Assembly (NCBI GenBank): GCA_017590115.1
Contig: JAGGNK010013114.1
Span: 3,266,992 to 3,330,991, forward strand
Reading direction: 5' to 3'
DNA from: Montifringilla adamsi
Lineage: Eukaryota > Chordata > Aves > Passeriformes > Passeridae
Length of the DNA: 64,000 nucleotides
Shown: piece by piece, positions 26,101 to 38,100 of the stretch
Numbering within the stretch: position 1 is the stretch's first letter
Layout of the letters: each line of letters opens with the position of its first letter
Position numbers and translations under genes: made by a program
Notes under the pieces: generated by a model
What the model was told of the DNA's origin: nothing
Seen by the model: only the letters and a program-made list of their open reading frames with translations
Database searches by the model: none

Positions 26101-29100
26101 GTCCCCAATTCAGAGAGTAACACGATGTTCATTCCTGTGTGGCTGTGGCTATTTATTTCTCAGTTCCTTGCTGCCATGGAAGACCACCTTGTAAGGAGAG
26201 CAGCTCATAAGGAGAACAGAGTTCCCATCAAAGGATGCTATTTTGCATGCTAGTTCAAAGTTTATTTACAACCAAAACTAAGTTAAGGGAAAAAACCCAC
26301 TCTCTCTTGCCCTGTTTACTTCCATTCTACAAATAAGCACAAGGATGTTAGATAAAGGCAAGATTTCATTTTGAATGAAGCATACCTTCAATTCACTTCT
26401 CAGCTCATTTTTGTAACATCTCTTAACCTGTTTTCCTTCCATTTTTTTAAACTCTGTGCATTTATATCCCTTCCATAAAGAAAGGCTAATCCTCTGAAAT
26501 GCTATTCCTTACAATGAAAATGGATGAACAAAAGCAAAGGAAATAAAAAAAACAACTTAGAAATCTCTTGCCCTAACTGCAGTCCGCTCTCACTGTTAGA
26601 AACCATCTTCCTTCAACAGCTGGGTCTCAGGCTCTAGACCAGAGACCTGAAAATGTGTCTAAAATGATGGCTGGCATCCAGGAGGTGGGATGAGTTAGTA
26701 TTTGCCAGATTCCCCTGCTGCAAGGAAGTTTTACTGGTATTCTACAGCTGTCCCTCTTTCCTTGCTTCTGGAAAACACCAGAAATCAGGCAGTTCACATT
26801 CACTCAAAAGCACTGTGTAAGTCTGTGAAAATTATTTTGGAAATTGTTATTCTACAATTCAAAACTACCAACTGAAAGCCTTCTTAAAAAAACACGGTAT
26901 TTTTCAATTTGTTCTGTGTTACCTAAAGACAGGCACTTTCTTTCCAGAAGGTCTCATCAAATTATGGGGCATTATAGGAAAATGAGAAAAAAGTCCAAGG
27001 TATGCCATCTGTATAGCCAGGAACTGAACAGAATTCCAAAGCATTTTGGTGTACAAGACCAAAGGAAAAAACCTTTTAAGTCTTTCTTACAGGCCACCTG
27101 GATGTTTTACACTCACTTTAATGAAAAAGCTTTTAAATAAGGTGAGAAAAATGGCTTTTAAATATTCAGGTGGAAGAGTGCATTGTAAAAGAATGCCAAA
27201 CTCCCACCACCTTTCAGTGACAGCAATGGAAACTCCATTTGGGCACAACAGTCAGAGTAGCCCTATGTCAGGGTGGCAGTTACACTACTACAGACACACT
27301 CAATAGGGACAATGGAGACCACCAACTCACTCAACATTAGACATCTGTTACACAGCCAGAACTGTTGCTTGCTACCAACCTGGTCTGAATTCGAACTAGT
27401 GAAGAAAGGTTCAGTATCTCACTACAATCCCCTGAGCCATCTAGTCACCCCAAATTTATTAATTTTAAGCTTACCCCCGGACGAGGATGATCTTTCATTC
27501 TGGAACCTAAAATAATTACAAAAAAGTGACCAAGCAGATGAATAACTGTCACAATCAACCAAATAAAAACATAGAAACATAGAATTGTTAAGGTTGGAGA
27601 AGAACTCCCAGAACATCAAGCCCAAGCAACCAGCAAGCCCAACCCAAGCAGCACCACTAACCCATGTCCCAAAGAGGTTAAACATCACTTCCAGTGATCG
27701 TGATTTCATCACGTCCTAGGCAGCCTGTTTCAATCCTTGACCACCCTTTCAGAGAAAAAAATTTTCCTAAGATCCAATCTAAACCTTCCCCAGCACAACT
27801 TGAGGCCATTTCCTCTCATCTTGTCTCTTGTTACCTTGGAAAAGGTATTGTCTACTGATAAGGCTTGCAACAGAGTTGTAACACACAGAATCGCAGCTTC
27901 TCCTGTCCAAAGGTACTTAATTCTATGATCTGGAAATCTTAGAGCCTCTAAGCACTCTTCTGTTTAGGAACCAAATAATCTTATCACTTAAAGCATGTGA
28001 ATTGCCCCACTCGTGCACTCAGCTCTAAAGGTGAATTAGGTTACTCACTATTCATTGTGCTTATTTTGGCATGCTAGAATCTACCCCAACAGTCACATTT
28101 GACTTCTTCAGCCAGCACACCAAACCAGAAATGCAACATTTATGCAGACCATGAGCACGCACCATTGAATACTATACAAGCATACAGAAGTAAACCAAAG
28201 TCAATAAAATATAAATTTATTGTTGTTATTAAAAGGCTTGATTCATATCTGCCATATTTTTGACTCATCTTCATTTGTCTTGGATATCAAATATTAGGCA
28301 TTCTGCCTTAATTTCTTCTCTACTGGAAATTCTCCCTGTCTCAGGGTCTTTTTCTGGCCATGCCCACACATGGTGTGCACTCATTAACCTGGGAGACTGC
28401 ATGGCTCAGTGCAGACTTGTGACTGCACTCACTGTAAACACTTCAGCAGCTTGAGTCTGGAAGCGACATATCCTCAGTTGCACAGTTGTGTCCACAGAAG
28501 GTGGACAACAATGAGGTGTTTGAAGAGCCTGTGCACAGCTTGAAACCAAAGCCACTCTAACCCCAGCTGTAGAGTCCATGCGATGTTATGCTGAGGTGTG
28601 CCAGCATTCCAATCACCCAGCATTGCTGGGTTTTACTTATTTAGCACATCTTTAAATCTCTCATCTTTTTGAGATCTGATGAATGGATCAGTTTCTGAAA
28701 CAATGCCTTGCTATTTTTTTTATCCTGGGTTTTAAAATAAAGCAGGAGGAAAACCAGGGTTCACAAAAATGAAAGGTGTGCATTCAAATTGCTCTTCTTT
28801 TAACCTACTTCTAACTAGTGCAAATCAGTAGGCAGATTTTTGCTTCTTTAAATCCATGTTTTGATAAGCTTTTGTCACCACCATCCCACAACCCACTCTA
28901 CAGAATCCTTTACACCCTTTTGCTCTCTTCATTCTAAGATCCAGCTGGCCAACTGTATAAATTGAGAACTTAAACAGCAACATCCCTCCTACAACTGAAA
29001 CACTCTTACTTAAGAAACCTGGCTGTGTTCATCTCGAAACAGTTTATGATGATAAACTGTAGGTTTCTTAACTCAAGATTCCCTACACACTCTATGAAAC

Positions 29101-32100
29101 AAAGCCAACACATACCAGACAACTTTTCAGTAATTTTTAAAACTATGTAACTGTGAAATCACACCTTGTGCTCAGATAAATTATGTCTACTTGAAAGGAA
29201 AATAATGCAGAATATTAGGTGCTACTTACCCATAATAAACACGTAAGCCAGACTAAGCAAACTTGCAATAGCCATAATAGCTAAGCCAGCAATCAGAACA
29301 GACCCATGTAATGGAGGACAGGCTGGGAAAAACACAATAAAAGAACTGTGTCAGCTGACACAAAAAAAGGACAAAATCCTATTTCAGATATAACTGATTA
29401 GTTAAATAAATATACCTGATAAAGGCAGGCATGTTTAATTTCACTTTCAAAGCTATCCCAGAACTACTCCTGCATATTTCTTTTTTTGTATACATTCTTT
29501 AATGATACAGAGACATTTACTGATTTATCCTGCTTAGCTGACACATCTTCAATCCCAACTGTTTTGGCCTGTAATTGTATTACATGACAGAATACAATAC
29601 TGTTGTTATTACAATTATCTGTCAGCTTAACCCAGGACGAGCTGTTTCTTCTGACAGTTCAGGGTCACTGAGCTGAACCCCCAGAGATACAGGAAACACT
29701 ACAATGTATATTGGAGAAGAACACCCTGAAAAAAACTAGGCACACTTTGCATATACAAGCATTACAAAACATCCTCAAAAAAACCCTTGTATTAATGCTT
29801 TACCAGAAATCCCTCATCAGTTTATTTTACTATTATAACTTACAGAACTTACAAATACTTCGTAAATACTAAACAATAAGCATAAAATTCAAATCACAAC
29901 TCCACTGAAAGGGCTGTCATTTCACCCAGATTAGACAAATCTTTAGAAACCACTTCAAGGATAAATAGGTCTTAAATCCCCAAACAAATCAATGACTAAA
30001 ATAAAGAGTATCTGTACAAAACAATAAATCAGGAACATAAAATGCCTACAAGGAACATAAATATGCATTCTCCTACTAAATATATTGCCAAGGACAACTA
30101 GTCCTAAATTGACCCTTTTCTCTGCTGCGGCGTTCTCTGGTGGCACAGGGGAAGGCAGGGAGGGGACAAAGGGAGGCCAGGGGCAGGGATAAGGGACATC
30201 ACTGTGTGTGCTGGTTAGCTGCTGTTCCTTCACCACAGTGACAGTTTTTCAGTGATGAAACAGTGTCAGCCACAACCACACTTACAACAGCCCACGAACA
30301 AATCCAAGTTTACTGTTTCTACATTTATCTTCTTAATGTGTTTTAATGGTATTCATTGAAATATTAATGGACTCAGTTTAGCAAGGAATTTCTGATTTAA
30401 TCACTAAACATGCAAAAAGTATTATTATTTAATTTCTAAATACCCTAGGCCTCAGTAAGAATAACAATAATAGTCACTCAAAATCAACACTAACATGCAA
30501 AATTAAAACAATTAACTTTTTTTTTTTTTTAAAAGCAGATGCTCACAGAATGCAGTCATGAAACTGATGTATGTAATACTTCCTTTAGGCTATTCTTCTT
30601 TCACCAGATAAAAGTATTAGCACAGTAGTCCTAAACTGCATTTACAGAAGTACTAGCTAACATTCCGTGCAGTGAAGCCATTTTCACAGTTTTAGTGTTA
30701 GAACTAAACAAACATCAGGTGTAGACAAAAGGCACACTTTCACAGAAGACTTAACTGCTTACCTGGAACACACAGTGCAAAACCAACCAGAGCAATTATA
30801 AACCCAAGAAGTTTCAAACCTATCAGAGCCAACGTTGCCTGCAGTAGACTGTCAAAAACTGGGGAAAAAAGAAACAAAATTTAAAAATTTAACTACAGAG
30901 ATGTAAATACAGATAATTGCATAAAGTTAGACATCAGATTCTCCTAAATTCTAAGCTCAGCCAACCAGTATGGTAACAAACCTACAAATCACTGCAAGTC
31001 GAGGCTCCTGTATGTACACAAACATACAATTATATATATAAAAAATAACATTATAAACAAACCACAATTAGAAAAAAATGGAACCCACATTCTCAGAGCT
31101 AATTATTCAACCCACTCCCTAAACCCAGGAAGGGTGAGCAGAAATCACTCAGATGTGCTACCCTAAATCTCACTGTTTAAGCAGGTAACTCCTACTTCTG
31201 TGAAGCAACTCAGCCCAACAAACACAGGCTAAACATTTTGTCTCAAGATACTATAAATGTGATGAACCCAGGATGCTATTGTAGCACCTGTTTATAAAAA
31301 TTAGAATATTTTGTAGATTATGGGAGTAGCTCAGTTTGCTTCAATCCATGTGTTAGTGAGTAAAGAAATACTCACCAATTCCAAACATGATGTACTGAAG
31401 AGGTACCAAGATCACAGCAGGGATTACAATGAGGCCAAGACCAGCCTGATTCTGTACAGTATATCCATCTGCAAACATTTATGTGGGAATCAGTAAAACC
31501 AAAACTGTTAACTGGATTAACACATAAAGCAACAAACATAAATCACTGCATCACCAAATTTCCCACTGAAGGAACCAGAATTCACTCTCTAGTCCCTAAT
31601 ATTCACCCAAGGCAGTAGGATAGAAAATATACATAAATTTTGAGTCAGTATGTTCCTATGATCACTTGAGGGCCTGACAACTCCAATGCTGCTTCTGCTG
31701 TAGTCTGTATATTCTCTTTATTTAAAAATTAGTAGATTGCAATTAATAGGTGGTACTAACTTTCATACTACAGAATTGAAGATATTCTTTTCCGCTCTTA
31801 TTCCCTTAAATTGAGAGCAATTTTAATCACTTACCTTGCATAAAAAGAGCAGCACCTACACCAGCTACAACTGCAAAGATGACAAGTGCTACAATAATGC
31901 ACACTTTCCTCTGAGATTCAATTTCATATTTTAATCCTTAAAGAGACAGAGAGGAAAACAATCAGACACACAGATTCTCTCACTGAAATGCACAGATTTA
32001 TGACTCGGACTGTTCCTAAATAAAGAAACTCAAACTCCTAAAATTTAAAACTATATCCACTCCCAAGATTTAATTTGTTTCTATTGATTGATATGGTTAA

Positions 32101-35100
32101 TATGGCTAACTCAGAAAAATGACACCTGGCATCAGGGTTTCAGTCAAATTCTTACTTTCTCCTTTCATGCAATTCAGCTGATATGTTATCAGAGTAACTC
32201 TGCGACATGGTACAGGTTAATTCAAATGTTACAGTAAATTTCTTACTCAGGTGAACGTCAAGACAGGGATTTAGAAATCCCAGGTTTCATTCTCTTCTTT
32301 ATGACACTCTGTGAGCTCAGACACATCACATTACCTCTGTCCCCAAAGGAACTTAAGTCCTAAAAGCGAATTCTGTAAACTAAAGTCCCAAAAACCCACC
32401 TCAAATAAACCAATACAACACCCCCCAACATACAAAACCAAAAGAACAAACATTTCTGAACAGTACGCAGAAAAGTCATGCCCAATTTAACAACCTATTT
32501 AAAGCTATAAAGTATCATTGGTGGATTCCCACGTTATCTAAAAGAGTAAAATTTAAAGGAAAAAAATGTACCAACACAAAAAAATCCCAACAAACAATAA
32601 GTACACCCATATTTATTAAGTTAGGGATAGGACACCTCATTTCCCCAGAGAGGCCAAGACCTTTCAATGAATTGCCCAGATGCAAAAACATCAAAGCACA
32701 CTAAAACTACTGTTATAAAATGACAGTGCCTCTCCATGAAATCATTTTCCTAAAATCTTTGGAAGTTCTGCTATGAATGCAGGGCAATGACAAGTCCTGA
32801 GCAGATCAGAGGTTCCTATACCATTATAAAATATGAAAATCAGGAATATAACAATACAGAGATAAAATAATTTTTAGAAGTATGTATTAGTTTTCAACCT
32901 TGGACCATGGATGGACCTTTGAAGAGTCACGTAACTTACAGACAGTCATAAAAAAGTAATAAAGGAAGTTATACATAGATGGCTGAGTATGTATGTGATT
33001 ATTACAAATCACTCTGAGTGCAATTACTTTCCATTTCTTATGGACTTGACTCTTAGCTAAAATGTTTCTCTTTTTTTATGTTTATTTTTTAGAAGTCTAC
33101 AAATTGAAAAAGGCTGAAAAACCTCAAAGACTGAGGTAACAAATTGCACCATCTAAAAGACCAGGACATAAAGCACACTCTGCATTGCACAGATGTTGGA
33201 CAACAATGTATAAAGAACATCTAAGGATGCCTGTCAGTGGTGAATTGATGCATCGCCTCTAAAAAAATTGAACGAATGCACAGATGTCAGTGTTAAATTA
33301 TAACTAAGCCAGCGCTAAAAGACTAATGAAAAGATCTACATTAAGAAGAGAGCACACCATCCTTCTATCATATTGATTTTATGGACATGTAATGAAACAT
33401 TTTTGAATTATTCAATAATGTCATGGTGAATCAACTGTGAAGAAAAGCTTCACACATACCACACCTCTGTATATTATCTGGAATGATTTCCATACATCTT
33501 TTAGATCTGAGTACCACCTTTCATTTTACATGGATACCTTTATGCATGGAAGTGATTTCAGGACAAATCAGCAACTGCAAAGAAGTAAAGAGTAAATACT
33601 TACCAATAACACTTAACTGAGCTGCACATAAAATAACAAGTAAGCACACCAATGATATGATGACAGCCCTTTCCACTAGAAGGAACCATGATCCTAGAGA
33701 ATAAACAAAGAAAAATAGTAGGAAGAGAATAAAAATGGAGGCTGTTTGCTTTGTATTTATCAGTCCTCTTAGACTGTGCCGTAGATTGCCCAGTATTATA
33801 TGTAATTCAGCATTAAGAATTATAATAGGTTAAGAAACCTATGTCCTCTACCTTTTTATTTTTCTGTGTGACAACCTACTTTTTCCATACGTCCAGCCAT
33901 CCCAGTATTTTCCAAACTGGAACTATTAACTTCCACTGGAGCAGAGAACATGCTGGTGCTAATTTTTGGCACTACAAGCTACTGAACTTGTGGAACTACA
34001 AAAATCTCTGTAAATCAGAAAAACAATATTTAGGCTAAGCAGAGAAGATATGAAAGGTCCAATCCGCTGCCTTCTCAGCCATTCCATTCTACTTTCAATG
34101 GCAGTAACTCCGGAAGAAATCCAGAAGTGTGGTAAGGAATACAGGAGCCAGCCTAAGTGAGAGGGAAACAATTTTAAGTCCTCCCAACATCATCCATCTA
34201 GATTTTTTTTCCCCTGCATTTTGGATGCCGTAGGCTGTTCAGTCAGTCATGCTTTAAGACCCTGTGAGCCACCTTCCAACATAAAATTCTGAAAATATCT
34301 CCACTGAACTAGAAAATGCAGTTAATTCTTGCATCTCTGCTCTTATATTCATTTAGGCTCACTCAGTGGAATCCAAAGTCTCAATTTTTTACATTACACT
34401 TTCCACCATTCCTCTGCCTGCACATTTGCTTCCAAAGAAATTTCTAATCTATTAATATGCATTTGTTGCATTTTTCTCCATACATAGATGTTGTATCTGT
34501 TGCTCCAGAAACATGTAATTAGGCAGCAATACCTCACAATTTTAAATGCCAATTAAATACCCTGAGGGCAGCTTCTAAGCTCACAAATTTCCCTCTTTCC
34601 CTCCCCTCCTCCCACAAGAGGTCACAGAAGTAGATATAGTGCATACAACAGAAATACAAGGCAAACAAGCTAAAGGCAAGCAAATGGAGAAACTGCTTCT
34701 AACTCACCAAATCAAGGTTGATTCACTGCATTGTTTAAAGCAAGGCTTTTTGCTTCATTCGCAATATTGAAAAAGCAACTAATATTGAACAGTTACTTGT
34801 AATGCACAGTGGCCACTCCCTAGATAAACTAAATCCCAGTGATGTTGTTTGATGCAACTGAGAATAATTAAAGAAAGTAACTGCAAGCAGACTCTGAGAG
34901 CCACTTCACTTCCTCTGCAGCATTTCCAGCTGACACTATCCAGTGTAAAGAGAAAGCAACCAAGAAGCCTGGTATCTGCTGGGCTTCAGCATGCAACACA
35001 GAGCCATGTGTGGTCTGGTCCTGGAGTCTGAAAGAACTTCCTGTACAGAAGAGCTTGCAATACTGCAGACACATGCAACGTGCAAGGAAGAGGAACTGCT

Positions 35101-38100
35101 GAAAGCATTTTCCTGGAAATATAATTCCCTTACTCTGGTGCTTCATAGTAATCAACTGAACTCCTGGCATAAAGTAGTGTTTTGAGAGCCAATATAGGGC
35201 AGTCAGTTCCAAGCTAAGAAGAGAGACTTCCAGATTGGGGGAAAGAAGAGTGAAGAGTAAAGGGAAAGGAAACAGGAAAAAGGCAAGGAAGAAAAGAAGA
35301 AACAAGAAGGACAATGAAAGAAGATAAGAGAAAAAGCAGCAAGAAAAGAGATGGAGAGAGGAAAAAGATAAGGAAACAAAAACTTGACAGTCACTCTCCT
35401 GATCAGGAGAGTGTGTCTGTTCACAAAGATGAGGGCACTCGCATAGAAATCTTGCTCAGACTCTTACCCACTGCGTAGGTGAATCCAGGAATTCTTTAAG
35501 AGATGGAGGATAGCTGGCTCTTGTATGTGATTCTTGTAACGACTATCTTTGTTAAAGAATCAATTGGAACATGCTAGTAGTGACAGCATGAATTCATTGC
35601 TCAGAAATGACCCACTGAAGACTGGTACAGGATTTCCATTATCCACTAATCCTTTTCAAAACTCACTCACTAAACTTTCTTTGATTAGCTTATTGTCTCA
35701 AGAGTTTCTCTAGAACACTGAGGAGGAGCAAGCAACAGAAAGTCATGCAGAAGAACTGAGAGAGAGAGCAAGTGACTGTGTTCTTCACCCTCAAACCTAA
35801 GTTTTACATTTTCTAGCATATACTCTCAAACCTACTGCAACCTCAAAACTATGAGTTTTTCACTAACCACATTTTTCCTCTGGTGTTTCGTCGCCGCAAC
35901 TGACAACTAGAAAACGAAATTAGAAAAATTATATCAGTTTCCTGCTCTGTTGTCTTTATACCGATTTCATAATTATATAAACACAGAGAAAATAAAACTT
36001 GCAAATGGGACTTGATTCTCCAACATTCTCAAGCCTTGCTTCCTCCTCTGGAGAGTAACCCTGAATTGCATGAGCATTCAAAAAAGTCTGAGTAAGCTGT
36101 AAGAGAAGGAAGGAAACAAACTGTGTATACCTCTTCCCTGTTTTTGCAGTGTTCTAAGAAAAGAACGATATTCTAGCATCTTCCCTTTCAGTGGCTGTGC
36201 ACTTCTCAATTTCAGGATCACATCTACTATACAGGGTATATGGTTAACTCAGCAATTAGACCCAACTAAGAATTACATAAATGCCTGCAGCAGGACACAA
36301 GAAACATCTGTTTGAGCTTCACAAATACTTTATTGTGAAATGCAAAAACTAATAGCAAAACCAAAAAAAATTCTGGAGTCCATGGGTAAGGCTCTGTGTG
36401 CTACATATATGCAACACATTCAGTGCTTCTGTGCAGCTCTCCAGAGGCAAGTCTCCTACGCAAAACGGATAAACAGGGCACACCTATTTCCAGTGAAACT
36501 GTCACATCTGCATAGCACTGGAGAGATAACACAGGTACAGCAGAACCCATAATCCAACAGCTGAGGCGCTGGAGAACGTGGGCAGGGACCAAGAGGATAA
36601 AGTAAAATAGCTCTCTGGATGAGAAATTCATTTAATGAATCTCATTCATTTTAACATCACTTTAAACACCATCTTTTGAAGATGACATTTAATGCTAGAA
36701 AACCACAACAAGCTGCCAACTAGCAGTAGCATTTTCAACCTCGCTAGAAAACTGCCTACTTTCAGACTGAGTTTTAGAGCTCTTAAAACAGAATTTCTAT
36801 TAGTTCTACCTATAGTTTTCCAGCAGAGTTAAAGGTTGCAAGAAGCAATTCTTCCAAGAAAAGATCTCTGCAGACACTGTGATGGATGTATACATTACAG
36901 TATTATGCAGATGATCAGAAATATGTCACGCAATAACATGAGACTGCTGAATATATCAGCATCTACATGATCAAGAAGATGTGGGAAAGCATAGATTTCC
37001 CTATATGGGACCTAAATCATGCTCAGACATTATTACAGAATGAAAAAAATGTGTTCAGATCTTTCCCATGGAAGCACTCCCCTCTACCTTAAACCTAAAA
37101 AAGCCATATTAGCTTATAAGTTAGAAGGCCTGAGTGCTACATGTTTTGTATTTCACTTTAAAGGAACACATTGCCATGTTCATTATTTTTCTCTTTCCCT
37201 TAAGATTTTGCTTGCTTTCCTCTCCCAATAGGTTCTGAAACAACAGCAGGAAACTCACCTGAGCTGTTTTTAAGTTCCATTTTTATTTCTCCTTCTCTGT
37301 TTGATTCTGTTACTTTACAGCTGTAATTTCCAACAGTTGCTTGTGCACTGTCCAGCACCAGTGAGGCCACACCCGTGATTAAATCCGGTTGGGATAAAAA
37401 TCTTGCAGACGAAAATGCGGGATCAATATTAAACTTCTTGTTTCCTCCATGGTAAGAAAAAATTGTAACTCCTTGCTTTTTCCAGGTAACAAACATGGCA
37501 TTTTCATTGTTCTGCTTTAGATTAGTCACGTAACAAGGTAAAACTACAGTTTCATTACAGTCATTTTTTTCTACAATACTTGTCCCAGAAAGTGACAACT
37601 GGGCAGAACCTAAAAAGAAAAATGAAAATTGACACATTCAGAATTATTTCTTAATACTCAAAAACAAAGAAGAAATAATTACAACAAGTGAATTGGGAAA
37701 ACAAAACAAACTCTCCCATGAAACCACAAAAAAGAGAATCACGCTTTAAGGGATCAACAGAAGATGAAAAAAAAGGCATTATTAGAATTCTACTTACTAC
37801 ACAATTCTACACAAACGCAAGCCATTCTCACATTAATTTAACACACAGATACCATAACCTATCATACATTTAAAAAAAAATTTGGGTTGCCATTCATTTA
37901 CTTGGACGTTTCTGTTTCACAAGGGGAAATACTGTCTGGCTTCTACAAAGCATGCAGATAACATTAACCACAGACTGTCCTACTGATGTTCAGTTTTTTG
38001 TTGCTGATCACACAAGCATCTATAAACTGAGGTCCAGGCATCAGCTCCACGCAAGCTCCCTTTACAGCTCATTAAGGACACGGGGAAGAAAGTCTCACTA

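Noticed and set aside
34868..35314. 148-codon minus-strand frame with very hydrophobic N-terminus resembling a membrane protein
   Set aside because: The hydrophobic part is the translation of the polypyrimidine strand of a simple repeat inside CD47 intron 3.
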